Counted from the stretch's first letter, positions 1-8,152 are shown. The stretch: 50,250 bases of DNA from Candidatus Eremiobacterota bacterium (GCA_031082125.1 JAVHLM010000012.1:137336-187585); one strand, 5' to 3'. Numbers and translations: made by a program. Notes: generated from the letters alone by a model not told the origin.

Positions 1-2
1 CA

Positions 3-860
3 TCCCCTGCCCCTTCCCCGGCCCCCGATCCCAGGGTCCTCGAGGAGCTTTCCGGGATAAAATCAGAGATTGACGCCTTCACGAGTCAGATGGCCTCCTT
101 TGAAGACCTCTTCAGCGCCATCGAATCCTACAAAAAAGGCCATTATGGCGCAGTTCCCGAGGCAGAGTTCATGCAGCTCTGGGCCATTATGGAACGCACC
201 GGCGCCATGGTACCCCATGAGCAGTTCCAGCAGGGCCGGAGGGACCTGCTGTCGGCATACCACTGGCTTGCCCAGTACCTTCTCTCAACAGATCCCTCCC
301 ACCAGAAAATGTACCTCAGCAATGGGAATGCCCGCCTGGATGCCGCAAGGAGCGAGCTCAGGAAATTCTCGGCATACCTCGACAACGCAGCGAAAAGGGC
401 GGGCCTTAAGGACTCTTCGGTGCTCACCAGCAACGTTTCTTCAGGGGCCCTGTCGGCACCCCCGGAGACTCCCGCCGGCAAGAAGCTCATAGCGAAGAAA
501 AACCAGATAGAAAAGCTCTCCAGGAACATTGCCTCCTTTATGGATCTTGTAGAAACCATTGAATCATACAAAGCGAAAAATTACGGCGCAATCCCCCAGT
601 CGGAATTCGGCCAGCTTGACTCCATCGTGGGAACCATCAACGCCATGGTCTGTGACAGCCAGTTCCAGGACGGGTTCAGGGCCCTCAAGATGGCCCTCCA
701 GGATTACCGACAATACCTCATTTTCACCAATCCCGCCCAGCAGAAAACTTTCATTGACAGGGCCAGGGCCCAGATGAGCATCGCCAGGAGCGCCCTCAAC
801 AAAATGAAAGCTACGTACGAGAGCCAGGTAAAGGCTGCATACGGCAAGGAAGGGGAATAA
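3..860 (+). CDS. Hypothetical protein with two internal repeats (5' end outside window)
   Basis: The frame is open to the left edge of the window, so the Met at 90 is probably internal and the gene starts upstream. The visible part opens with a Pro/Ala-rich linker and then holds two copies of an all-alpha module. Copy one contains FSAIESYKKGHYGAVP and copy two VETIESYKAKNYGAIP, and equivalent residues lie 146 codons (438 bases) apart. Each copy continues with a Q-F-Q helix, a Y-x-x-YL segment and an R-A-x-x-x-L-x-K helix. No signal peptide or membrane segment lies in the part seen. I do not recognise the family; the helical repeats could be a binding scaffold, which is inference. It converges with rlmB, with only five bases between the stop codons. 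Confidence 0.8.
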   Translation, partial: SPAPSPAPDPRVLEELSGIKSEIDAFTSQMASFEDLFSAIESYKKGHYGAVPEAEFMQLWAIMERTGAMVPHEQFQQGRRDLLSAYHWLAQYLLSTDPSHQKMYLSNGNARLDAARSELRKFSAYLDNAAKRAGLKDSSVLTSNVSSGALSAPPETPAGKKLIAKKNQIEKLSRNIASFMDLVETIESYKAKNYGAIPQSEFGQLDSIVGTINAMVCDSQFQDGFRALKMALQDYRQYLIFTNPAQQKTFIDRARAQMSIARSALNKMKATYESQVKAAYGKEGE

Positions 861-865
861 GAGGA

Positions 866-1603
866 TCAGGCACTCCTCTGGCGCAGGACCTCGTAGAGAA
901 GGAGGCCTCCTGCCACGCTCACATTCAGCGAGGAGATCATGCCTTTGAGGGGGATTCTCACGACGGTGTCGCAGAGGGAAAGGATCCTGCCGTCGAGCCC
1001 TCTCCCCTCTCCGCCCAGCACGAGACAGAGAGGGCGGCGGTAATCAGCCAGGCGGTAGTCTGTCCCTTCGTGGGAGTGGGCCCCGATAACGGCGATTTCC
1101 TCTCGCTTCATAAGTGCCAGGGATTCCGAGAGATTGGAGACCTTTGCCACGGGCACGTAACTGTCAGCCCCCGACGAGACCTTGCTCACGGTGGCCGTGA
1201 GGCCCACGGACCTGGCGCGGGGAATTATTATCCCGTGGAGGCCCGCGCATTCACCGGTCCTGAGAAGGGCCCCCAGGTTGTGGGGATCCTGGACCTGGAA
1301 GAGGGCGAGAAAAAAGGCCGGCTCTTTCTTTTCGAGGGGAAGGGAAAGAAGACGGGAAAAGTCCATGTAATCGCGGGCCGCCGTCTTCGCCACGACGCCC
1401 TGGTGGTTTCCTCTGCCGGTAAGGCCGTCAAGACGGCTTTTCGTGACAAAGGTGAAGGGGACCTTCTTTTCCTGGGCCAGCTTCCTGAGGCGCACCGCCA
1501 CCTCGTCGGGGCTCCCCTCCTGGAAATAGATCTTCTCCAGTGGCACCTTTGAGGATTCCAGGGCCTCCCTCACAGGGTTTCTGCCGTAGATGACATCTCT
1601 CAT
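866..1603 (-). CDS. rlmB: 23S rRNA (guanosine-2'-O)-methyltransferase, RlmB/TrmH (SpoU) family
   Basis: SpoU-class methyltransferase. RlmB uses S-adenosylmethionine to methylate the ribose of a guanosine in the 23S rRNA peptidyl-transferase region. An N-terminal substrate-binding domain starts MRDVIYGRNPV and leads into the trefoil-knot domain. Motif 1 is QDPHNLGALLRT with the catalytic Asn, motif 2 is LVLGGEGRGL, and motif 3 is IPLKGMISSLNVSVAGG. I chose the start at 1603 because it forms an ATGA overlap with the cysS stop, has GGAAAA just upstream, and aligns with the usual family start (M-x-x-x-IYG). A start four codons earlier, at 1615, is also open. The pairing with cysS is common in bacteria. 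The exact target base (RlmB versus a related TrmH paralogue) is by family resemblance only. Confidence 0.92.
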   Translation of the reverse strand: MRDVIYGRNPVREALESSKVPLEKIYFQEGSPDEVAVRLRKLAQEKKVPFTFVTKSRLDGLTGRGNHQGVVAKTAARDYMDFSRLLSLPLEKKEPAFFLALFQVQDPHNLGALLRTGECAGLHGIIIPRARSVGLTATVSKVSSGADSYVPVAKVSNLSESLALMKREEIAVIGAHSHEGTDYRLADYRRPLCLVLGGEGRGLDGRILSLCDTVVRIPLKGMISSLNVSVAGGLLLYEVLRQRSA

Positions 1604-3009
1604 AGCTTTTTCCATACCACGCCCTGGGGGGTATCCTGGAGCACCACTCCCTGTGCCTTGAGCATATCTCTTATCTCGTCAGCCCTTCTGAAATCCCTTG
1701 CCCTTCGGGCGGCCTCGCGCTCGGCAATGAGGCCGTCAATATCGGAGGCGAGGCCCTTCTTCTCGAGGGCATCCTTCAGCCTGAGGCCCAGGACCGCATC
1801 GAGAGAGAGGAGAAAATCGCGGACAAGAGCCGCACCTTCGGGAGGGAGAGCCTCCCTGTCAATCATCCTGTTGATTTCCGAGATAAAGGTAAAAAGGCTC
1901 GAGAGGGCCAGGGGCATATTCATATCGTCGCACATCTTCTCATCGAAGTCGCGGGCGGCGGACTTTATAAGCTCTTCCAGCTCAGCGGTAAAAGGAGCTT
2001 TTGAGGTGACGCGAGAGAGGCGCCTGAGAAAATCGCAGAGGCCCTCAAGGGTGTTCTGGGCGCCCTTGAGAGCCTCAAGGGTAAAGTTAAGCTTCGAGCG
2101 GTAATGATTGGAGATGTAAAGGTACCTGAGGGCCAGGGGATTGAAGCCTCGGGACACAAGATCCCTGAGGGTATAGAAATTCCCGAGGCGCTTGGCCATC
2201 TTCCGGTGATCGACAAGCAGGTGCTCGCAGTGGATCCAGTAGTTCACGAATTTCTTTCCCGTGTACGCCTCTGACTGGGCAATCTCATTCTCATGGTGGG
2301 GGAAGATGTTGTCCACGCCGCCCATGTGGATATCAAACTGCTCGCCGAGGTATTTCATGCTCATGGCGGTGCATTCAATGTGCCACCCCGGTCGCCCGCG
2401 CCCGAGCTCCGTGTCCCAGAAAATCTCGCCGTCCTTTTCGTCCCAGGATTTCCAGAGGGCAAAATCCGAGACCCGCTCCTTGTCATACTCGTCATGCTTG
2501 ATCCTCACGCCCACCTTGAGCTCCTCAAAATTCAGGCGGGCAAGCTTCCCGTAGTCACTGAATTGAGAGAGGGAGAAATAAAAGGAGCCGTCTTCCCCCT
2601 TGTAGGCGACGCCCTTCTCCGTGAGGGCACTGATGATGGCCACCATTTCCGGAATATGATCGGTGGCCCTGGGGTACCTCTCGGCCCTCTCTATATTGAG
2701 GGCCTCGATATCCTCGAAAAAGGCCTTCACATACTCTTCGGTAAAATCTCTGAGTGTGGTCTTTTCCCTTATGCAGGCCTTGATTATCTTGTCATCGATA
2801 TCGGTGATGTTCATGACCTGAGTCACTTTACAGCCTTTGTACTGAAGGATTCTCCTGAGGAGATCCTCTACACAGTATGCCCTGAAATTCCCGATATGGG
2901 CATAGTCATAGACTGTAGGGCCGCAGGTGTATATCTTTGCCGTTCCGGCGATGAGGGGGATAAATTCTTCCTTTGTTCTTGTGAGGGTGTTGTAAAAGAA
3001 CAGTGCCAT
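1600..3009 (-). CDS. cysS: Cysteinyl-tRNA synthetase
   Basis: Class I aminoacyl-tRNA synthetase that charges tRNA-Cys in the cytoplasm. The length, 469 residues, is normal. The HIGH motif reads HIGN (residues 38-41). The zinc ligands that select cysteine are all present with family spacing: C29, C213, H238 and E242. The second ATP motif reads KMAKR (270-274) instead of the usual KMSKS, followed by the normal LGNF; the first and central lysines are kept. The C-terminal helical DALR-type domain and tail are intact. It lies 63 bases after the receiver gene and overlaps rlmB by four bases (ATGA), so the two are probably translationally coupled. Confidence 0.97.
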   Translation of the reverse strand: MALFFYNTLTRTKEEFIPLIAGTAKIYTCGPTVYDYAHIGNFRAYCVEDLLRRILQYKGCKVTQVMNITDIDDKIIKACIREKTTLRDFTEEYVKAFFEDIEALNIERAERYPRATDHIPEMVAIISALTEKGVAYKGEDGSFYFSLSQFSDYGKLARLNFEELKVGVRIKHDEYDKERVSDFALWKSWDEKDGEIFWDTELGRGRPGWHIECTAMSMKYLGEQFDIHMGGVDNIFPHHENEIAQSEAYTGKKFVNYWIHCEHLLVDHRKMAKRLGNFYTLRDLVSRGFNPLALRYLYISNHYRSKLNFTLEALKGAQNTLEGLCDFLRRLSRVTSKAPFTAELEELIKSAARDFDEKMCDDMNMPLALSSLFTFISEINRMIDREALPPEGAALVRDFLLSLDAVLGLRLKDALEKKGLASDIDGLIAEREAARRARDFRRADEIRDMLKAQGVVLQDTPQGVVWKKL

Positions 3010-3072
3010 GAGAATTCACCTTTCCATCAGTATTTCCTGGAGAGCAGCGCGGGGCTTGTCCTGTGGGTCGGG

Positions 3073-3636
3073 TCAGGATTCGTCGGTCTTGAAGAGGCTG
3101 TCAATAGCCTGAAGCTCATTGCTGTCAAGGGAGAGCTCGCCAGATTCCTCCTGGGGGAAGACCTGCTCCCCGGCGGGGGAAGCCTCCTGCTCCCCGGCGG
3201 GGAAAGCCTCCTGCTCTCTGTCCTCCCGTGGTAATCCCGTATTCATTGAGGGTCTCGAACCGTTTGAATACTCACCTTTCACTGCCAGATCAATGTGGGT
3301 ATAAAGCTTCATGGGGCTGAAAGGCTTCAGGATATGGGCTCTGGCACCCTGTTGAAGCCCTTTCTCGACTTCCTTGGCCTCTTCAATTGAAGCAAGAATG
3401 ATGACCGGGATATTGGCGGTGCTTTCCTCGCTTTTGAGGCTGCTGATAATCTCAAGCCCGTTCACCTCTGAAAGGGAGATCCTCGTAATGATCACATCAG
3501 GCAGCTCTGCCTGTGCAATTTCCAGGGCCTGTGGTCCATTCTCGGCGTGGAAGACCTGGAATTCATCATCCATGAGAATGACATCGATAATCTTCTTGGT
3601 TATGACGTCATTCTCTGCCACGAGCACCTTTTTCAT
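3073..3636 (-). CDS. Degenerate response-regulator receiver protein with repetitive acidic tail
   Basis: Residues 1-120 are a CheY-like receiver: strand MKKVLVAEND, helix, HAENGPQAL, the DVIIT strand, the VNG turn, PVIILAS and ILKPF with conserved K104. The phosphoacceptor Asp, expected right after DVIIT, is Arg (R52 in ITRISLSEVNG), and the acid pair is END. It therefore probably cannot be phosphorylated and would act by binding. The tail (125-187) is Pro/Glu/Gln rich and contains an eight-residue repeat (EAFPAGEQ, EASPAGEQ) encoded by a 24-base tandem repeat. There is no output domain. It follows the FHA-module gene on the same strand and precedes cysS. The start has only a weak ribosome-binding site. 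Confidence 0.85.
   Translation of the reverse strand: MKKVLVAENDVITKKIIDVILMDDEFQVFHAENGPQALEIAQAELPDVIITRISLSEVNGLEIISSLKSEESTANIPVIILASIEEAKEVEKGLQQGARAHILKPFSPMKLYTHIDLAVKGEYSNGSRPSMNTGLPREDREQEAFPAGEQEASPAGEQVFPQEESGELSLDSNELQAIDSLFKTDES
3163..3217 (-). repeat. 24-base tandem repeat inside the receiver gene tail
   Basis: Two 24-base units (3163-3186 and 3187-3210), differing at one base, are followed by a seven-base partial third unit. They encode the eight-residue repeat in the C-terminal tail of the degenerate receiver. The length is a multiple of three, so unit gain or loss would keep the frame. Confidence 0.85.
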
Positions 3637-3685
3637 AATCCGGCCGGCGATCCTTTCTCTCCTGTGGAGGCACCCCGCAGGTGTT

Positions 3686-3713
3686 ATTCTGCATATTTTT
3701 TTCGATTTGTCAA
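3686..3713 (-). promoter_or_regulatory. Candidate sigma-70 promoter for the degenerate receiver gene
   Basis: On the minus strand a perfect -35 TTGACA (3708-3713) is followed after 16 bases by CAGAAT (3686-3691), a weaker -10. It lies 50 bases before the receiver start, in the 164-base gap after the FHA gene. Confidence 0.4.
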
Positions 3714-3800
3714 GCTCTTCCCCTTCGCATTTACTTCAACCTTCTTAAATTTGACCCTTCCGGAGATATTCCTTCAATCGCCGGTCAGGGAAAAAGAATG

Positions 3801-5399
3801 TCACTTTTTAATGAAAAGCAGCAGGCTTTTCCCTGAAAGCCTTATGCAGTCATCAGAGCGCAGCAGCCTTTCCGATCCCTTCACCATCGAGAGGCCGTTT
3901 ACAAGGGTCTGCCCCGTGGCACAAAGATGCTCAATGAAAAATTTTCCCTCCCTTGAGGTGATTCTTGCATGGAGCGGGGACACCGTATCGTCAGAAAGCC
4001 TTATCTCGCATCCTCCCTCAGTTCCTATTCTCAAGGGGCAGCTTTCAAGGCCGCAGGTCTTTCCCCTGTCGCTCTCCACTCCCTCTCTTACCTCTATCCG
4101 GTATGCCGCCCTGGCACCCCCGGTGCGGTATTCCTTCATGATGAGCCTTGTTTCACCGATCCTTATCTCATCGCCGGCCTGAAGGGGGAAGAAGTGATTC
4201 CCCTTCTGGGGCTCTCCGTTCAGAATGAGAGCCACCTCTTCGCTCTCGTTCCTGAGGTGAAGAATCCCGTTTCTCTTGACAAAGGAAGCCTGGATGTTGT
4301 CAGCAGCCCTGTCGGAGAGAGGGAGGTCATTGACCCTGGGACCCTCTCTGTAACCCACCGAGAGATACCGGCCTTCCCTGAGGTCGGCGCTTATCAGGGT
4401 ATAGAGCGTTCCCCTGTCGGGACCTTCCAGTACCTCTATCTGGCAGTCAGCATCAAGCTCAGGCCCCCTGGCCGGGCCTTCTCCGCTCCTCTCCGCGGTG
4501 AAGGGCGACTTTCTGGGTAGAGCAAGGGCAATGGAACGGGCTTTTTTTGAATCGGCCAGGTCTATGGATATATGGAGGGACGGGGGCTCCCCGCTGGAGG
4601 GCTCAGGGGCCGGAGGCTCAGAAGGGGGGGCTTCTCTGGATTTTTCATATCTCAACAGCGATGAGCCCGTGCTTATGAGATCGCCCTCCTCCAGCAGGGT
4701 GTGTCCCTCTGAATCAATATCAAGAATGGTTTCAAAATCCGCGCTTTTTCTCTGAACCTTCGAGAGAAGTATGGAGCTCTCCACCTTGATGACAGAAAAC
4801 TTCTTCTCCTTCACATTCCATGCGAAGAGCAGGTGCTCTGCAGGGAGGGCCATGTCATGGAGCAGAATCTCGTTGGAGCCCATTGTCATCTCTGTCTTCT
4901 CACGCCTCCCAAGAATCATCAGGTTTTCCGAGAGAGGGAAGAGCATTCCCCTGTCATCTCCCTCAATGACCCTCAGGGAAAAGGAGCTCTCGGGGATCCG
5001 GTCATGCCTGGGGATACCAGCGAAGAATGAGGGCTCCTCCTTTTCTGAATGGGACTGGCCATCCATTGAGGAGGCATCTTCCCGGAACTCGGCGATAAGG
5101 TAGCCCATCTGAATAAGATCGCCAGGCGCAAGAAGCAGTTTCTGGACGGGCATGGCATTCACCAGCGTGGGATTGGTGCGGGACTTATGATGAATCTCAT
5201 AGGTACCTGAGTGGGGCTCCCATACCAGGAGGGCATGAATCCTCGAAACAGTGAGCTCATTAAAAAGGATCCAATTGGTTATCTTTTCGTTGGCAATGAG
5301 CTTTCTTCCAAGGGTAACCTCCCTGCTTCTTAAGGGAAACTTTTTGCCCTGGTCAAGTCCCTCGAGGATTTCAAGCTGATAGCCTGAGTTGAATATCAT
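3801..5399 (-). CDS. Protein with four FHA-like modules
   Basis: This 532-residue soluble protein looks like four forkhead-associated modules in a row. FHA domains usually bind phosphothreonine peptides. Module 1 (about 5-100) has the full signature: LGR, then SRIHA, then NPTLVN. Module 2 (about 130-240) keeps LGR but has LPAEH in place of SxxH. Module 3 (about 310-420) lacks both the Arg and SxxH and keeps only LNGE. Module 4 (about 430-530) has RIGTE, SPLHA and TLVNG. Each module opens with a similar phrase (LEILEGLDQG, LRVIEGDDRG, IEVLEGPDRG, IEVREGVESD), which supports internal duplication. I chose the Met at 5399 because AGGA lies eight bases upstream and module 1 begins there; an upstream Met at 5495 has no good ribosome site. 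No Ser/Thr kinase gene is in the window. Confidence 0.85.
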   Translation of the reverse strand: MIFNSGYQLEILEGLDQGKKFPLRSREVTLGRKLIANEKITNWILFNELTVSRIHALLVWEPHSGTYEIHHKSRTNPTLVNAMPVQKLLLAPGDLIQMGYLIAEFREDASSMDGQSHSEKEEPSFFAGIPRHDRIPESSFSLRVIEGDDRGMLFPLSENLMILGRREKTEMTMGSNEILLHDMALPAEHLLFAWNVKEKKFSVIKVESSILLSKVQRKSADFETILDIDSEGHTLLEEGDLISTGSSLLRYEKSREAPPSEPPAPEPSSGEPPSLHISIDLADSKKARSIALALPRKSPFTAERSGEGPARGPELDADCQIEVLEGPDRGTLYTLISADLREGRYLSVGYREGPRVNDLPLSDRAADNIQASFVKRNGILHLRNESEEVALILNGEPQKGNHFFPLQAGDEIRIGETRLIMKEYRTGGARAAYRIEVREGVESDRGKTCGLESCPLRIGTEGGCEIRLSDDTVSPLHARITSREGKFFIEHLCATGQTLVNGLSMVKGSERLLRSDDCIRLSGKSLLLFIKK

Positions 5400-5531
5400 G
5401 AAACAATCCTGCATCGGTAAGAAGTAAGGTATCATTCTACGGATGCCCGGGGAATTCCTACGCATGAGCTTTTGATGCCCTCCATGAGGCATCATCCGGG
5501 TGGTGTGTTATTAACAATATGGTAACAATAT

Positions 5532-5560
5532 TTGCTTGAATGGCCCATGGAGGATATGAT
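5532..5560 (+). promoter_or_regulatory. Candidate promoter for the small basic protein
   Basis: TTGCTT (5532-5537), a 17-base spacer and TATGAT (5555-5560) give a good sigma-70 match about 80 bases before the gene at 5642. The -10 is covered by the palindrome at 5551-5565. Confidence 0.5.
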
Positions 5561-5565
5561 ATCCT
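5551..5565. promoter_or_regulatory. 15-base perfect palindrome over the -10 (operator candidate)
   Basis: AGGATAT, one G, ATATCCT: a perfect seven-base inverted repeat that overlaps the -10 TATGAT. A protein bound here would block the promoter. Just upstream AACAATAT occurs twice (about 5513-5530). The regulator is unknown. Confidence 0.5.
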
Positions 5566-5641
5566 GAATATAGAAGAGGTGTTACCCTCGCTCCATAAAA
5601 AAAAGTCTTGAATACATTCAGAATAGAAGGAGGCCACAGAA

Positions 5642-5842
5642 ATGCCTTACTACGGATCAGGAAGCAGAAAAACCGCTCAGGGCTCGAGAAACTCCGGGAG
5701 CACAAGGAAAAACCACCGGAGAGAGTGCCTGGTGGATCAGTCCAGAAAGACTGACCACTCCAAGGAGACAATCAGGGAGGTCACCCTCAAGCTCATGGCG
5801 ATGATGAAGGCAAAGAGAGAATGCCAGACCGAAGCGGGCTAA
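5642..5842 (+). CDS. Small basic hypothetical protein
   Basis: 66 residues. The N-terminal half is Gly/Ser/Arg/Lys-rich and probably disordered (SGSRKTAQGSRNSGSTRKN); a predicted helix follows from about residue 38 (KETIREVTLKLMAMMKAKR). A strong GGAGG lies eight bases before the ATG, and the promoter/palindrome described above precedes it, so I believe it is real. No Cys pattern, signal peptide or membrane segment. The positive charge would suit nucleic-acid binding, but I recognise no family. It stands alone between the divergent FHA gene and the subtilase gene. Confidence 0.65.
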   Translation: MPYYGSGSRKTAQGSRNSGSTRKNHRRECLVDQSRKTDHSKETIREVTLKLMAMMKAKRECQTEAG

Positions 5843-5915
5843 AAAGCGCAAGCTGAAAAAGTCTTATCCAAGAGGCTGGAATGGTATCGGATTTCTGGCC
5901 TCTTCGTTTTTCCCG

Positions 5916-5933
5916 CCCTCCTCGACAGGAGGG
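5916..5933. other. GC-rich hairpin in the gap before the protease gene
   Basis: CCCTCCT and AGGAGGG pair as a seven-base stem with a CGAC loop. There is no U-tract on either side, so it is not a standard terminator. The rest of the 184-base gap (5843-6026) shows only the GGGAGG ribosome site of the protease gene. Confidence 0.4.
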
Positions 5934-6026
5934 GCCTGGCAGCAGAGATGAAATACACAAGATGAAATAACTGGAGGAAAGTCCGGTGATTTCACGAATC
6001 TCACTAGAGAGAGGGGAGGTCGCGCC

Positions 6027-7844
6027 ATGAGAAAATGCCTCATCATTGTTTTCCTGTTTTTCGTAATGGCACTGCTGTGCTCCCCCTTTGTGTCAGCTCT
6101 TGAGGTTGATTCAAGGGGCAGAGAGACCATGGAGACCATGGAGGTCATGTCCGGCCATGTGAAGGGCGAGATAGTAATTGACCTGAAAGACGGCACCACC
6201 GATGCCGAAATAGCGCAGATGATGAAGCAATACGGCATCACAATGGACTACAACAGCCCCTTCTCTGCAAAATACAGGCTCATGGTGGCCGATGTAGAGG
6301 AGGAGCATATCGCCGGCCTCCTGGAGCAGCTTGTTCATGACAGCCGTGTGGAGTATGCCGAGCCTAATTACGTATACCAGATCCTCTCCTACCCCGATGA
6401 TCCCCTCTACAAATACCAGTGGCACATGGAAAAAATCAAGGTGCGGGGGGCATGGAAATATGCCACGGGCCAGAACGTCATTGTCGCCGTCATCGACACC
6501 GGGGTAGCCTACGAGGATTACAAAAACTTTCACCGCCTCGAGGACCTGGAGAAGACGCAGTTCGTTTCGCCCTATAACTTTGTGAGCAAAGATACCCATG
6601 CGAATGATGACCATGCCCATGGCTCCCACGTGGCGGGGACCATTGCCCAGACCACGAACAATAAGAAAGGCGTGGCAGGCATCGCCTACAACTGCAAAAT
6701 CATGCCCCTCAAGGTCCTCAGCTCCGCGGGTATGGGGAAGACCTCCGATATCGCCGATGCCATCAAATACGCAGCCGACCACGGCGCGAAAGTAATCAAT
6801 ATGAGCCTTGGCGGGAGGTTCTCAAGCTCCGTGATGCATGATGCCTGCAAGTACGCTTACCAGAAAGGCGTGACAATAGTCTGCGCGGCAGGCAACGAGC
6901 GCTCGGAAAGAATATCATATCCCGCGGCCTATGATGAGTGTATCGCGGTCTCGGCCATCCGCGACGATGACGAGCTCACTTTTTACACCAACAAGGGCAA
7001 GGATATAGAGATTGCAGCCCCCGGCGGCGATCTGAACGTCGATCAGAACGGTGACGGCTACAAGGATGGAGTCCTTCAGAACACGATCAAGGTGAGAAAC
7101 CCCGAGCAGGAGGACTACAGCCTCTTCCAGGGGACTTCCATGGCCTCGCCCCACGTGGCGGGCGCTGCAGCTCTCCTCGTCTCCCTTGGCTACAGCAACC
7201 CCGCGATGGTGAGAGCGATCCTGAAAAAGAGCGCCCGCTCAAAGGGGCTCGATCTCAAGAAAGGCTATGGGGCAGGTATTCTCGATGCCGAAAAGGCAGT
7301 CTACACGGCGGGCTTCCTTGACGGCCTTGCCAAGCTCGTATTCGGGCTTCTGGGAGCCCTTTTCCTCCTCTCATCGCTCAGAAGGTTCCCCAGGGCCCCT
7401 TACTCGGTCATATCACCCCACTACCTTGTGGGACTGATATTCGGGGCCTGCGGCCTTTTCTTTCTCCCGTCACTCGGGATTGAAGGGCTCCCGGCAAAGA
7501 ACCTCCTTCTCAGGGGGTTCCCGCAGTGGGACATAGTTCTCATGGGAGCCGAGCACCATGGGAACGTTCTTTTCTACAGCGCCCTTTTCCCCATAGCCCT
7601 CTCTTTTCTGTTCTTCCCGAACATCACCCTCCGCCGCATGGCGGCAGGATTTTCCACCGGCGTGGCAGGCCATCTTCTCTTCATGCTCCTCGCAAAGCCC
7701 GCCCCGATTCAATTCATCCCGAGCTTCCTTTTCATTGACAGGATCTGGCTTCTGGCGAATATAGCCCTTTGCCTTTACGCGGCATACCTTTTCATCAGGT
7801 TCATCCCGGAAAAGGCTCTGAAAGACCGTATTCCCGGCGAGTGA
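6027..7844 (+). CDS. Subtilisin-family (S8) serine protease with multi-pass membrane tail
   Basis: Exported subtilase. Residues 1-25 are a Sec signal peptide, and 40-120 look like the usual inhibitor-like propeptide (GEIVIDLKDGTT to EYAEPNYVY). The catalytic domain (about 130-425) has Asp157 in VIDTGV, His198 in HGSHVAG, the oxyanion Asn near 290 in AAGNE, and Ser371 in GTSMASPHVAG. An Asp/Gly calcium-type loop, DQNGDGYKDG, lies near 339. After the protease domain there are about five hydrophobic helices (about 432-450, 463-482, 512-530, 538-556 and 571-591). Such a tail is unusual, since most subtilases are soluble or have one anchor, and it probably holds the protease at the cytoplasmic membrane. 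The ribosome site GGGAGG is well placed. Substrates are unknown. Confidence 0.93.
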   Translation: MRKCLIIVFLFFVMALLCSPFVSALEVDSRGRETMETMEVMSGHVKGEIVIDLKDGTTDAEIAQMMKQYGITMDYNSPFSAKYRLMVADVEEEHIAGLLEQLVHDSRVEYAEPNYVYQILSYPDDPLYKYQWHMEKIKVRGAWKYATGQNVIVAVIDTGVAYEDYKNFHRLEDLEKTQFVSPYNFVSKDTHANDDHAHGSHVAGTIAQTTNNKKGVAGIAYNCKIMPLKVLSSAGMGKTSDIADAIKYAADHGAKVINMSLGGRFSSSVMHDACKYAYQKGVTIVCAAGNERSERISYPAAYDECIAVSAIRDDDELTFYTNKGKDIEIAAPGGDLNVDQNGDGYKDGVLQNTIKVRNPEQEDYSLFQGTSMASPHVAGAAALLVSLGYSNPAMVRAILKKSARSKGLDLKKGYGAGILDAEKAVYTAGFLDGLAKLVFGLLGALFLLSSLRRFPRAPYSVISPHYLVGLIFGACGLFFLPSLGIEGLPAKNLLLRGFPQWDIVLMGAEHHGNVLFYSALFPIALSFLFFPNITLRRMAAGFSTGVAGHLLFMLLAKPAPIQFIPSFLFIDRIWLLANIALCLYAAYLFIRFIPEKALKDRIPGE

Positions 7845-7869
7845 GCACTCAAGGAAAGAAGGAGACCAT

Positions 7870-8091
7870 ATGAAAACCATCAAGGGAAAAATTGAGAAAA
7901 GCGAACTGGAAGGCGGCATCTGGGTCCTTGTCACCGACAAGGGCGAGCAATACCAGCTCGACGGCGGTGACAGGGAGCTCTACATACAGGGAAGAAAAGT
8001 CTCGGTGACAGGCACGGAACAAAGGGATATGATGGGAATCGGCATGATGGGACCTCTCTTCAAAGTGAAAAAATACGAGATTCTCAGGTAA
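7870..8091 (+). CDS. Small beta-rich hypothetical protein
   Basis: 73 residues with a strong AGGAG ribosome site, 25 bases after the protease stop and probably co-transcribed with it. The alternating pattern (KTIKGKIEKS, GIWVLVTDKGEQYQL, RKVSVTGTEQ, FKVKKYEIL) suggests a small five-stranded barrel, like DUF5818-type or OB-like proteins in which a conserved G-x-W-x-L is followed by a turn. The resemblance is by pattern only. No signal peptide, so it should be cytoplasmic. Confidence 0.75.
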   Translation: MKTIKGKIEKSELEGGIWVLVTDKGEQYQLDGGDRELYIQGRKVSVTGTEQRDMMGIGMMGPLFKVKKYEILR

Positions 8092-8152
8092 TTTTGAAGG
8101 CATTCCCGCCTTCCCAGGAACGGGGTAAGACTATCTTTCGGGGTGAAACAGA

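Noticed and set aside
3163-3217. CRISPR-like repeat
   Set aside because: The units are directly adjacent with no spacers and lie in a coding frame.
2293-3234. 313-residue frame antisense to cysS
   Set aside because: Antisense to a certain household gene and crosses into the receiver gene.
5916-5933. Intrinsic terminator
   Set aside because: The stem is good but no U-tract follows on either strand.
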